Origin: an uncultured Bacteroidales bacterium | Lineage (GTDB): Bacteria; Bacteroidota; Bacteroidia; Bacteroidales; UBA932 | DNA: 51,770 nucleotides | Direction of reading: 5' to 3' | Assembly (NCBI GenBank): GCA_905235085.1 | Contig: CAJOKD010000013.1 | Location: 1-51,770, forward strand | In this document: positions 41,379 to 51,100 of the stretch, piece by piece | Position numbering within the stretch: position 1 is the first letter of the stretch | Layout: each line of letters begins with the position of its first letter | Translations under genes and position numbers: made by a program | Notes under the pieces: model-generated | What the model was told of the DNA's origin: nothing | Databases searched by the model: none | What the model saw: the letters and a program-made list of their open reading frames with translations, nothing else

Positions 41379-42730
41379 CGGTACAGACCTTCCAGTTTCT
41401 CGTCGGTAACTCCCGGACTGAGCCTGTAGAAGGCGCAGCCGTGAGGGGGAACCGTGACTTCCCAGCGTTCCTTCTTGCTCACCTTGCCCATATCCTGCTG
41501 CCGCCACAGGTCGCGTACGGTCTGCTCGCCGTACAGGCCGAGTTTGTGTGGCGTAAACCCCATCACACGCTCAGCATCACCCAGGTTGAACAAGGCTACC
41601 GCCAGGGAACCGTCTTCCAGAGGCTTGATGTAGGTCATGTGGCCGTCACCCTTGGTGAATATGACTCCTTTCACGCCCAGGGGATCCTGGTTGACGTCCA
41701 GCACTTCAGAGTTGCACAGCAGGCTCAGGGTGAACGGATCCAGCATCTCCATATCGCAGCCAAGCAGCATAGGAGAAGCCAGTATAGACCAAAGGGTTAT
41801 GTGGGTGTATTGTTCCCAGGGAGTGAGCTGGGTCCAATGCATCTTCCGTCCCCAGCCGACCTTTCCTAGAACCAGCATATCCGCATCCGGCCAGTGACCT
41901 GGTCCGGTAAATCCGGCCCAGTTGTCCTGCCCGCCGAATCCTATTCTGGAAAGATTCTCCCAGGTGTCGCGGATGTCGCCGGTAGTACGCCAGCATTGGG
42001 CATATCTGAGCAGGGCAGGGCCCATCGTAACCCTCGAGCTGTTCGAGATGCTGTATATAATGTCGCGTCCTGTGGCGTCCAAGGCTTCCTTCATATCGCG
42101 CATCCACCACTCATCGTTGAGGTTCCAGTCGTATTTGAGATAGTCTACGCCCCAGTCGGCCCATTGCATTGCATCGGCGCGGGCGAATGAATACTTGCCG
42201 AAGGAACGTATAGCCTCCTTGTCCAACTTGCTCCTGTCCAGCTTCTGGAACTCATCGACCAGTCCCTGTTCCACCCACCAGTACCTGCCTTCCGGATCGT
42301 CGCAGGATGAGCCTATGTGTGAAGCATAGGTGGAGCACCACGGACCCGAATAGATGCCGAATTTCAGTCCAAGGGCGTGGAGGGAGTCTCCCAGTGCCTT
42401 CATATCCGGGAATTTCTTGTTGGGCTGGATACCGTTGTATTTGCCTCCGCGCAAGCCTTGCCAGCCGTCATCGATATTGACGTAGCACCAGCCGTAGTCG
42501 GCAAGCCCGGAGGCGACCATCGCCCGGGCGGACTGCAGGATTTTCTCTTCGGAAACCGAGTTCCCCCAGCAGTTCCAGGAATTCCATCCCAGCGGGGGAG
42601 TGAGCGCGATGGTCTCACCTATCTCGATGTGCAGCTGCCGAGTGTCGCTGCCGAGCGCGTTGGTAGCGGTGAGAGTTACATCGTAGCTTCCCTCGCGGAC
42701 TGCCAGCCAGCCTTTGCCGCCCGGATACTC
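41375..42730 (-). pseudogene. GH27 alpha-galactosidase-like enzyme joined to a sulfatase
   Basis: About 451 codons. The GH27 catalytic domain begins LTPPLGWNSWNCWG and includes YVNIDDGWQG, the nucleophile-type VDYLKYDWN, the acid/base-region CWRTTGDIRDTW, and PDADMLVLGK. GH27 enzymes remove terminal alpha-galactose or related residues. The preceding 45 residues (SYDVTLTATNALGSDTRQLH) are the end of the putative-Ig domain common in Bacteroidota GH27 proteins. Upstream of that, the same frame reads EYPGGKGWLAVREG, which belongs to the sulfatase gene. The GH27 gene has thus lost its signal peptide, N-terminal domain and start. An internal ATG at 42520 would skip essential barrel strands. The catalytic part is otherwise intact. 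Confidence 0.75.
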
Positions 42731-44034
42731 CAGTATAGGTAACCGTGCTGAGCCTGCCTGCCTCCGGTGAGGGTAGGGACGAACGATATTCCGTCGTTGT
42801 CCGGAGCTTGGATTCCTGCAAGTTCGGCCAGGGTCGGCATAAGGTCGGTGAACTGGCCCATAAAGGCGCTCCTCCCGGGTTTCAGCCTTGAACCCCAGGT
42901 CGTTATGAAAGGCATCCGTATGCCCCCTTCGTGGAGACTGCTCTTACCCCAGCCTTTGCGGCATTTGAAAGGGCCTCCGCTCTTGAAGAATTCTCCGGGA
43001 GAATTGGAGTTCGCAGCAGGACCATTGTCCGAGGAGATGATAATCAGGGTGTTGTCGAATATTCCGATTTCTTTCAGACGCTCTGTCAACATTCCGACCT
43101 GAGTGTCGATGTGCGTGACCATAGCGGCATATGCAGAATGAGGGTACAGAACCGGATAGTACCACCCGCCGTCGGTTATGGGAGTCTTTTCCTCACCCAG
43201 TTTCTCCACATAGTACATAACCTCGTCCTCAGGTGCCTGGACAGTGGAATGCGGCACCGTAGTGGTCCACATCAGGAAGAAAGGCTTATCGCCTGCGGCT
43301 GCTTGCGAAACCCAGTTTTCAAGCCTTCCGTACATAAGGTCGCAGGAGTAGTCGGACTGGTTGAATTTGTCATAACTGCGTATGTCATAGGGATCTGCGT
43401 CAGGATCCAGCCGCCGGTTGACAGGCATATATTCATTCCGTGTGAAAACCTTTGTCTCGTTTTCCCATAGGTAGTCGGGATAGTAGGAATGAGCCAGCAT
43501 CTGGCAGTTGAAGCCGTAGAAATAGTCGAAGCCCATATCGCGCGGGGCCGAGCCGGAACCGGGACCTCCAAGACCCCATTTACCTATCATCGCTGTCGTA
43601 TAACCGGCATCCCTGAGCATCGTGGCCAGAGTCGGAGTACCAGCGGAAAGCGGCCACTGGCCTTCCAGGTCGGGGTTCTCGTGTATGGCATCGAAATACC
43701 AGTCAGCTTCGCTCAGGGCCATTCCCTCCGGGCGGGCCCAGCGTTCGTCGTTCCCCCGGATCTGGCTGTGGCCGCTGTGGAGTCCCGTGAGGATGCTGCA
43801 ACGCGAAGGGGCCGAAAGCGGACAAGCTGTGTACATATCGCTGAACACAATGCCCTGCGCTGCGAGGGCGTCTATGTTGGGAGTCTCGATAAGTTCCTGA
43901 CCATAGCAGCCAAGGTCGCCGTATCCAAGGTCGTCGAGCAGCAGGAAAACGATATTCGGGCGGTCCTGGGCTTTGACGCAGCCTCCGGCAAGAGCCAGGG
44001 CACCGAGGCCTATGAGCGGGTAGGGTTGTTTCAT
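42731..44034 (-). pseudogene. Sulfatase (S1 family), truncated and frameshifted at its 3' end
   Basis: About 434 codons up to the shift. A signal peptide (PYPLIGLGALALAGGC, possibly lipoprotein) is followed by the arylsulfatase metal site RPNIVFLLLDDLGYGDLGCY. The formylglycine signature is S74-A-P-S-R followed by CSILTG, so it is a serine-type sulfatase that needs a radical SAM maturase. IGKWGLGGPG, PHSTVQAP and IIISSDNGPA complete the active-site set. At 42730-42731 one G seems to be missing: TGG-GAG-TAT would continue YLYWEYPGGKGWLAVREG, the normal sulfatase tail, instead of the present YLYWSIRAAK and an early stop. About 60-80 C-terminal residues are replaced by GH27 sequence. Confidence 0.78.
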
Positions 44035-44051
44035 ATCAGTCGGTGTATTCT

Positions 44052-44510
44052 TTATCTGTCTTGGGATTTCCCCAGCATTGCTTCGCAGCCTTCAAGTATA
44101 TCCTGGAAGGCTTCCTCGAAATCACCTGTGTACCAGGGATCAGCCACATCGCGGCCGTTGCCCGTATATGACATCATAAGGTTGATCTTCCCGTCCGGAT
44201 CCTCAGGAATGATCCTGCGGATCCATCGCAAGTTGGGAGAGTCCATACAGATGATGCGGTCAAACCGGTCATAATCGGCACGCGTGACTTGCCTGGCCCG
44301 TTTTGAACCGTCGAACCATACCCCGTGCTGGGCAAGGCAGCGTCTGGCCGGCGGATAGATTGGGTTGCCTGTCTCTTCCTGGGATACGGCTGCGGATTCG
44401 ATATGGTATGAGCCTTCCTTCCCTTCAGCTTTCACCAATGCTTTGAGGATGAACTCAGCCATTGGGCTCCGGCAGATGTTTCCGTGACAGACAAACAGGA
44501 TTCTCTTCAT
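44052..44510 (-). CDS. Low-molecular-weight protein-tyrosine phosphatase
   Basis: 152 residues from the ATG at 44510 (MKRILFVCHGNICRSPMAEF). The CX5R(S) phosphatase loop is CHGNICRS at residues 8-15, and the general-acid loop DPWYTGDFEEAF near residue 124 has the catalytic aspartate. Enzymes of this family dephosphorylate tyrosine, often on capsule-control kinases, or arsenate in related members. It lies 17 bases before the sulfatase gene and 22 bases after the flavodoxin-like gene, all on one strand. No tyrosine kinase gene is nearby. Confidence 0.93.
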   Translation of the reverse strand: MKRILFVCHGNICRSPMAEFILKALVKAEGKEGSYHIESAAVSQEETGNPIYPPARRCLAQHGVWFDGSKRARQVTRADYDRFDRIICMDSPNLRWIRRIIPEDPDGKINLMMSYTGNGRDVADPWYTGDFEEAFQDILEGCEAMLGKSQDR

Positions 44511-44532
44511 CTGGTACGTTGCTCTTAGTTGG

Positions 44533-45150
44533 TTATCTGATGAAATGCATCGGCTCCCAAGGGGCGTCGCCACGTCCCGGAGCAGGTTTACCGCCTGTGG
44601 CTTTCAGCATCCAGGCCATATTGCTTGCTAGTGTGCGCATTGTCTGCAGACCTTCCCTGTCCAGAGAGGCCTGTCCGGGTTCGCGTCCGAAGACTATATT
44701 CCAGTACTGGGACGTAACTACCGGCATATCCATCATCTGGAATGGCATATTGAGTGCCTGGAAGGCGGATGTGGCTCCGCCACGGCGGCATATGGCAACC
44801 GCTGCGGCCGGCTTTCCGGAGATGGAGGACCCGTTCGAATGGAAGGCGCGCTGGATTATTGCCAGCAAGGCCCCGTTGGGCTGCCCATAATAGACTGGAG
44901 AGCCTACGACCAACGCATCGGATTCCTCGAACTTGGCGCTGATGACGTTGCAGACATCATCATTGAATACGCAGGCTCCGGGTTCGTCCTTGCACTTGTT
45001 GCAGGCTATGCAGCCACGGACTGGTTTGTTGCCGATCCAGACTATCTCGCTCTTTATTCCTTCCTTCTCCAGGGATTCGGCGATTTCCCTGAGCGCTATG
45101 AAGGTATTGCCATTGGGGTGGGGACTACCATTGATAAGTAAGACTTTCAT
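44533..45150 (-). CDS. Flavodoxin-like NAD(P)H-dependent FMN reductase
   Basis: 205 residues. The N-terminus VLLINGSPHPNGNTFIALRE is the FMN-phosphate loop, and ALVVGSPVYYGQPNGALLAI holds the flavin ring contact. A cysteine cluster GCIACNKCKDEPGACVFNDD near residues 47-66 is characteristic of the iron-sulfur flavoprotein/NADPH-dependent FMN reductase group, and may bind a cluster or act in thiol chemistry. The enzyme should reduce flavins or quinone-like compounds in the cytosol. It is divergently transcribed from the damaged MATE gene. Confidence 0.85.
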   Translation of the reverse strand: MKVLLINGSPHPNGNTFIALREIAESLEKEGIKSEIVWIGNKPVRGCIACNKCKDEPGACVFNDDVCNVISAKFEESDALVVGSPVYYGQPNGALLAIIQRAFHSNGSSISGKPAAAVAICRRGGATSAFQALNMPFQMMDMPVVTSQYWNIVFGREPGQASLDREGLQTMRTLASNMAWMLKATGGKPAPGRGDAPWEPMHFIR

Positions 45151-45170
45151 AATTGGAAATCGTATTTAAA

Positions 45171-45198
45171 CAAAGATAATTAAGATTCCTTATCTTTG
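45171..45198. promoter_or_regulatory. Back-to-back divergent promoters
   Basis: CAAAGATA at 45171-45178 is TATCTTTG on the minus strand (flavodoxin-like gene), and TATCTTTG at 45191-45198 serves the plus strand (MATE gene). Both are perfect -7 matches and lie 12 bases apart. The -33 elements overlap the opposing unit, so the two transcripts probably compete for polymerase. Confidence 0.7.
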
Positions 45199-45205
45199 CA
45201 ACCCT

Positions 45206-45796
45206 ATGGAGATAGCGCTTCACGGCCACTACGGATACAGGAGACTGGTTGTTTCCTCTATTCCGAGCATCCTGATGATGCTCGTAGGAAGCATATACAG
45301 CGTCGTGGACGGGTTGTTCGTGTCTAATTTCGTCGGGACTTCCGCATTCGCCGCATTGAACATAATCTGGCCGGCGGTGATGCTTGTAGGAGCACTCGGT
45401 CTGCTGCGTCATTCCGTCGTCTTGCTGCTGGCTCTGGGATCCCTGATGACTTTGGTGTCGGAACTATCAGCCGGTCCGGCTGCAAGGCTGTTCGTGGGCT
45501 ACGACAGCGAACTTACCGCGCTCACGAAGGACGCGATACGGCTTTATATGCTCAGTTTCTTCATCTCGGGCATCAACCTGTTCGTCTCAGCCTGGTTCAC
45601 CGGCCTGGGCAATGGAAAAGTCTCGGCAGCGGTGGCCTTTATCAGGAATCTGGTCCTGGAACTGGGTTTCGTATTCCTCCTGCCGCTGCTTCTTGGCCCT
45701 CGCGGCATCTGGCTTGCCGTCGATGCTGCAGACATTTGCTGCCTCGGGCTCGGAGTGACTCTCATACTGGCCTACCGCAAGCGCTACGGATATTGA
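45206..45796 (+). pseudogene. MATE family efflux transporter with a large internal deletion
   Basis: 196 residues where the family has about 440-460. Residues 1-65 match the MATE N-terminus (LVVSSIPSILMMLVGSIYSV, then VDGLFVSNFVGTSAFAALNI and PAVMLVGALG). From residue 66 the sequence jumps to the last third of a MATE protein (VSELSAGPAARLFVGYDSEL, INLFVSAWFTGLGNGKVSAA, VFLLPLLLGPRGIWLAV). About 250 residues and roughly six to seven helices are missing, joined in frame near 45400. The product would have about six membrane segments and lack half of the substrate pathway, so transport is unlikely. The promoter is intact. Confidence 0.8.
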
Positions 45797-45812
45797 CCGT
45801 GAATACGGACTT

Positions 45813-45844
45813 GTTGGTTATGTTCCGTCGATTATGTATATTTG
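45813..45844 (+). promoter_or_regulatory. Promoter of the GH5-like gene; possible leaderless start
   Basis: GTTG at 45813-45816, 20 bases, then TATATTTG at 45837-45844 (perfect -7). The ATG at 45850 begins five bases later, so the transcript probably starts at or next to the start codon. Confidence 0.65.
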
Positions 45845-45849
45845 CGAAT

Positions 45850-46935
45850 ATGAAAAGACTGTTCGTTCTTCTGGTAATCGTGCTTGTCCATACAGCCTGC
45901 AGCGTCAAGGTTGCAGAAAGATGGAGTGAAGAAAAGGCCAATGATTGGTATGCAGCCCAGCCCTGGCCGGTCGGATGTGTATATATGCCATCTTATGGGG
46001 GTACTCCTGTGGAGATCTGGGGCGAAGAATATTTCAACGCAGATGTGGTTGACAGCGAACTTGCCCTGGCTGAGGGCCTTGGCTTCAATGCAATAAGGCT
46101 TTTCCTCTGTGACATAGTCTGGCAGGAAGATCCCAAGGGCTTTATGGAAAGGCTTGAGGAGACCGTCCGGATTGCCGACAGACACGGCCTGCGGATACTG
46201 ATGACCATCTTCACCAACGGAGGTACCATCAAGAACCCTTTTACGGGACCTCAGCCGCAGCCGGTTCCGGGAGTCCACAATTCGGTATGGATGTCCTCTC
46301 CGGGGAAAGATGTGGTCAACGACCCTGCTAAATGGCCGATAATGGAGCGCTACGTGAAGCAGGTTATCAGGAAATACCGGAAGGACCCCAGGATCCTTGC
46401 GTGGTGCCTGTATAATGAACCGGAGAATACAAATGGATTCGAGACCCTGCCATTCCTGAAGGAGGTCTACCGTTGGGCTAGGGAAGTGGACCCTGTCCAG
46501 CCGCTGACATCGCCTATGTGGGCTACACCGGATTCACGATCCTACAATAAAGAGATTTCGGAGTTCATCTGTTCTGCCAGTGATATCATCTCATTCCACA
46601 GCTACAACGACCTTTCCAAGTGCAGCTTTTTCGTGGATTACTGCCTGCAGTGCGGCAGGCCTGTGATATGCTCCGAATGGATGGCCAGGTCCCGGGGATC
46701 GGACTATTTCTCCATCCTGCCTCTGTTCAAGGAAAAGAAGATAGGCTCGTTCAGCTATGGGCTTGTCAATGGCAAGCAGCAGTGTCATTATCCGTGGAAC
46801 CCTGTCGAAGATGGAAAGCCCGTTCCTTTTACGGAAGAGCCTTCCGTATGGTTCCACGACCTCTTCTATCCGGACCATACTCCTTACAGCGAAGAGGAGA
46901 TAGTATTCATCAAGGAAATGACCAGCCAGAACTGA
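45850..46935 (+). CDS. Cellulase-like (clan GH-A) glycoside hydrolase lipoprotein
   Basis: 361 residues from the ATG at 45850; the product begins MKRLFVLLVIVLVHTAC, a lipoprotein signal. A (beta/alpha)8 layout follows, with the acid/base glutamate E190 in WCLYNEPEN and the nucleophile candidate E276 in PVICSEWMARS, the spacing expected for clan GH-A (GH5-like). DADRHGLRILMTIF-type and SFHSYNDLSK strands support the barrel. The substrate is unclear; such Bacteroidota proteins act on mannans, glucans or host-type glycans. Outer-membrane lipid anchoring is likely. It is followed by an aldo/keto reductase gene one base later. Confidence 0.83.
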   Translation: MKRLFVLLVIVLVHTACSVKVAERWSEEKANDWYAAQPWPVGCVYMPSYGGTPVEIWGEEYFNADVVDSELALAEGLGFNAIRLFLCDIVWQEDPKGFMERLEETVRIADRHGLRILMTIFTNGGTIKNPFTGPQPQPVPGVHNSVWMSSPGKDVVNDPAKWPIMERYVKQVIRKYRKDPRILAWCLYNEPENTNGFETLPFLKEVYRWAREVDPVQPLTSPMWATPDSRSYNKEISEFICSASDIISFHSYNDLSKCSFFVDYCLQCGRPVICSEWMARSRGSDYFSILPLFKEKKIGSFSYGLVNGKQQCHYPWNPVEDGKPVPFTEEPSVWFHDLFYPDHTPYSEEEIVFIKEMTSQN

Positions 46936-46936
46936 T

Positions 46937-48121
46937 ATGCAATATAGGAAAGACAGGCACGGAGACAATCTCTCCATCCTCGGATACGGCTGTATGCGGT
47001 TCAGCAGGAAGGGCGGAGGCGTCGATATAGAAAAGACCGAACAAGAACTGCTGGCTGCGTTCCGCGCAGGTGTGAACTATTTCGATACGGCTTATATCTA
47101 TCCTGGCAGTGAATCGGCACTGGGAGAAATCCTGGAAAGGAACGGGATACGGGACGAGGTCCGGATCGCCACGAAGCTGCCGCAGTTCCTGGTGCGCAAC
47201 CTCGCCTCGCTGGATAAGTATTTCGACGAGGAACTGTCCCGCCTCCGGACTGACCGTATCGATTACTATCTGATGCACCATATCACCGATATCGCGCAGT
47301 GGGAAAGGCTCAAGTCCTTGGGAGTCGTGGAGTGGATTGCAGGGAAGAAGGCTTCCGGCGCTATCCGGAACATAGGTTTTTCCTATCACGGGAATACCGA
47401 CAACTTCCTGAAGGTCCTCGCCGATTACGATTGGGATTTCTGCCAGATCCAGTACAACTATCTCGACGAGACTACGCAGGCCGGAGTCACCGGACTCAAA
47501 GCTGCAGCTGCGCGGGGGATTCCTGTGGTCATTATGGAGCCGTTGCGTGGTGGCAAGCTCGTGAACAAGTTGCCGGATGAGGCGAAGAAGCTTATCGCCG
47601 GCCATCCCCGGGGATGGACTCCTGCCGACTGGGGATTGCGTTGGCTATGGGACCAGCCCGAGGTTACCGTCGTTCTCTCCGGTATGAATTCCCTGTCGAT
47701 GGTAGAAGAAAACGTTGGAATCGCATCGGATGCCTCGGTTTCTTCATTTACAGATGAAGACCGAGCCATCCTGCAAAGGATAGTGGATATAATCCGGGCG
47801 AAGGAGAAGGTCGGATGTACGGGCTGCCGCTACTGTATGCCTTGTCCCAAGGGCATGGATATTCCTGGTATATTCTCCAGTTACAATACGATGTTCACGG
47901 AATCGAAGCTGTCAGGACGGGCGCAGTATTTCCAGGCCGTAGCTCTGGCTGCTCAGCCGTCATTCGCCTCCCAGTGCATCCAGTGCGGCAAATGCGAACA
48001 ACACTGCCCGCAGACCATTCCTATCCGCGAGAAGATCCAGGAGGCAGAGCGCGCCTTGCTTCCCTGGCCTTTGAAACCCTTTATCAAGCTTTGCCGGAAG
48101 TTCCTGCTCCGCAAGAAATGA
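46937..48121 (+). CDS. Aldo/keto reductase with C-terminal 4Fe-4S domain
   Basis: 394 residues. The AKR barrel begins LSILGYGCMRFSRKGG, with the catalytic-type D and Y in GVNYFDTAYIYPGSE, K in RIATKLPQF and H in DYYLMHHITD. The C-terminal 100 residues carry CTGCRYCMPCPKGMDIPGIF and a second cluster motif CIQCGKCEQHCPQTIPIREK. This fused form is common in anaerobes and probably couples NAD(P)H-dependent carbonyl reduction to Fe-S electron transfer. It starts one base after the GH5-like stop. A sugar-derived substrate would fit the surroundings but is not shown. Confidence 0.92.
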   Translation: MQYRKDRHGDNLSILGYGCMRFSRKGGGVDIEKTEQELLAAFRAGVNYFDTAYIYPGSESALGEILERNGIRDEVRIATKLPQFLVRNLASLDKYFDEELSRLRTDRIDYYLMHHITDIAQWERLKSLGVVEWIAGKKASGAIRNIGFSYHGNTDNFLKVLADYDWDFCQIQYNYLDETTQAGVTGLKAAAARGIPVVIMEPLRGGKLVNKLPDEAKKLIAGHPRGWTPADWGLRWLWDQPEVTVVLSGMNSLSMVEENVGIASDASVSSFTDEDRAILQRIVDIIRAKEKVGCTGCRYCMPCPKGMDIPGIFSSYNTMFTESKLSGRAQYFQAVALAAQPSFASQCIQCGKCEQHCPQTIPIREKIQEAERALLPWPLKPFIKLCRKFLLRKK

Positions 48122-48125
48122 CGGC

Positions 48126-51100
48126 CTATCTGTAGCCTACCAGCCTGACCGGGCCTAGCATACCGGAAGGCAGCAGCTTGTCCCCTGCGTTGTAGAAACG
48201 GCGGACCTGGGTGACCGGAGTTTCGCCTTTATGGCGGTCTCCGATCATACGGTTGACCCAAAGGTTCGTGACATTCACTTCGATACTGTTTTCTCCTTCG
48301 TGCAGCCAGGGCAGGAGGTCCGGGCTGAGGAATGGTTCGCGCCAGAGGACCCCAGCGTTGTGGCCGTTGACTATGAGTTCCGCCATCACGTAGACTGTGC
48401 CCAGATCGATGCGGGCTTCCTCAAGGCCGTCAAGCGCACCTGCAGGGACAGTGAACGCAGAACTGTAGTGAGCCGTTCCTGAGAAAAAGCGGACGACGGG
48501 ATCCCCGAAATTGCTTGTCCAGTCATTGAGTTCGGAGAAAGTTTCCCGTGCGCTCTCTCCGCCTTTCTGGTGGAACTCTACATCCCACCAGCGCTCGAGT
48601 GGTATAACTTCGGCTGCCTTGTATTCAGGCTTGGCCTCGGGAAGATCCAGGGGCTTGCTCGTCAGTACGACGAATACGGCATCTCCTGCTTTCAGGTTCA
48701 ATTCCACCCAGTCGCCTTGGCGCGGGATGCGGTACATCGATCCGTCCTCCGCGTTGAACAGGGAGGCATAAGGGCCTCCCTCGCGGAATCGGACCTTGCC
48801 ACGCCACTCTTTCTGAGTGAAGTTGCCGAGCCAGTAGAAATCCATCATACCGTCGGTCCGGTGAACGAACTGGATGCCAGCAATCGTGTTGTCGTGACCC
48901 CGGCTGTTCTTAGGAATCTCTCCTCCGAACAGGAAGCCGTCGTTCCAGAGACCGTCCGTCGGTCCGTCCAGGACCACGTCAGGGGTGATGCCAAGAGAGG
49001 TGATAGTCGCTGGCAGTTCGTCCTCGAAGCATACCGGGACTCCGGCAGCCTTGAGGGCTTCGACCCGTGCCAGGATCTCATCGGACATATAGCTCCGGCA
49101 CAGACCTCCGAGAACCAGCACCTTGTAGCGCTGGCCGCTCTCCGTCACCAAGCAGCCGCCTTCCGGCTTCACCGCATTCAGGAGTACGTCTGGATTGGCA
49201 TAGTCGAAATTGAACCCGACCGGTATCTTGGGAAGGTCGGAAAGGCTTTCTCCTCCGTACTGTCCGGTTGCGTTGGTATCTTCTCCGTAGAAAAGCAGCA
49301 GGTCCGCTACATTGCTCCCGGTCTGCATCATCGAGCAGCTTCGCGCAAGATAGTCCGTCCATACCTTGGCGTATGGCGCCCAGGTTTCGTTGCGATGGAA
49401 CCATTGCCCATAGCGGAACAGGGCCAGGCCAGGCAGATAGTCGTCCGATGGCTGTGAAGCGCTGTCGTGGATTACGAAGCGGTTGAGGCCGCTGGCAAGT
49501 GCGATGTCGGCCACCATCTTGATGTTCCCGGGGTGATAGGTGTATGCCCGCTTCCCGTCGCCGTTGACGGTGAAGGATTCGGCTGCGACGATGGACTTGC
49601 CGTAAATATGGGCGACTGAAGCGCTTTCACGAATGTCGCTGATGGCGGTTGACGGCAGCGAGCCGCTAAGGCTGTTTGTCATCCAGATGCCGGACATCGG
49701 CACCGTGGCGTTCTTCTTGACCGCCATTCCGTCGCCTTGGAAGGCTCTGTTATATTCGTGGGATTCGATGTAGGTGCCCTCCATTCCGAAAGCTGCGATG
49801 ATATCTCCTACGCGCTGGTAATTCTCTTCGAAGAGCTCGGAAAGGGTCTTTCTCCAGTCCCTGAGGAACTGTTCGCTTCTTTCTGTGCTGCCTATGATCT
49901 GGCCGGTCAACACCGGCAGCCAGGGCATCAGGTCATAACCCCGGCGGGCTTTGAATTCGCCTGCAAGTGCCGGGGTCCAGGTCTCGGGTCCGGCCTCATA
50001 GCTGTCGATCAGCAGGTGAGTGATGCCTTTGGGGCCAAGCATACCTCCGGCAGCCTCCTTGTATATTTCGAGATAGCGCTGGAAGTAGCGCTCCCAGGCG
50101 CCCGGATTGAGTTTATCCACCTCCAGTCCGGTGGCGTTGGGTGAAGCGGGATGGTTCATCTTGCCGGTAAGGGAGGCACCGAAACGCCAGATGCGCCACC
50201 TTCCCTTAGGAAGCGTGCAAGTGAGATGGCCACCGGCATCCATATTGGCACTGAGGTCCACGACGTCTTCTTCCTTGGCGCAGAACGCCGCCGGGACGGC
50301 TTCTGTGGCATATTTCCAGGCATCGAACGGATAGGCTGAACCGTTCCGTTCCTCCACCCGCTCGATGCGGGGAACCGTGAAAAGCTCGAGGGACTTCAGC
50401 CCCGGGCCCTTGACGCGGAAGTAACGGGCTTTCGTAGCGGGAATATTGACTGTGGCATATTCCAGGACCGGAAGAGGAAGCTTGCATACGGACTTCCAAT
50501 GTTTGCCGTCGGAGCTGGATTGAAGCTCGTGAGGGCAGGGAATATCGCCTGAATGAGCCCGGGATCCCGTCACGGAACTCCGGAGCGTAAGGGCGCAGAC
50601 CGTGGCCTTGCGAGGGAATGCCACGGTTATTATACTGTCTGAGGCATCGACCCTCGCACCCAGTTCCTGAAGGCTCTTGTCCGCATCGCTCAGCCTGACG
50701 GCTATGACTGCGACATCGTATCCGTAAGGATCCACCTTTACGTGTTCCTGCCCGCTGGGAATGTCCCGGTACGGGCCTATAATCTTTTGAAGGGCAGGTA
50801 GTTGCAAATCAAGCGTTCCGCCGTCTACGTCCACCGTCCGCCATTCCAGCTTCTTCATTGCGTCCTCCTGGCTCACCCAGGGCCCGCCGGTACTGCTCCA
50901 TCCTGGTGCACTGGCCACCGCCATCTCCATCCCCAGCGAATCCGCCAGGGTGACGGCGAACCGGAACGCTTCCTTCCAGCTGTCGGACAGGTAAGGGCGC
51001 TTGAAAGGCGCTGCCTTGGGCATATTCACTCCTCCTGCATCGAACTGGTGGAAACCTGATATGCCGACGGCATCCATCCATTCCAGGTCCTTCCTGATTC

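Noticed and set aside
42520..42520. Independent GH27 gene start at the ATG at 42520
   Set aside because: It lies after the GWNSWNCWG motif, so a protein starting here would lack the first barrel strand. The upstream sequence is clearly coding in the same frame.
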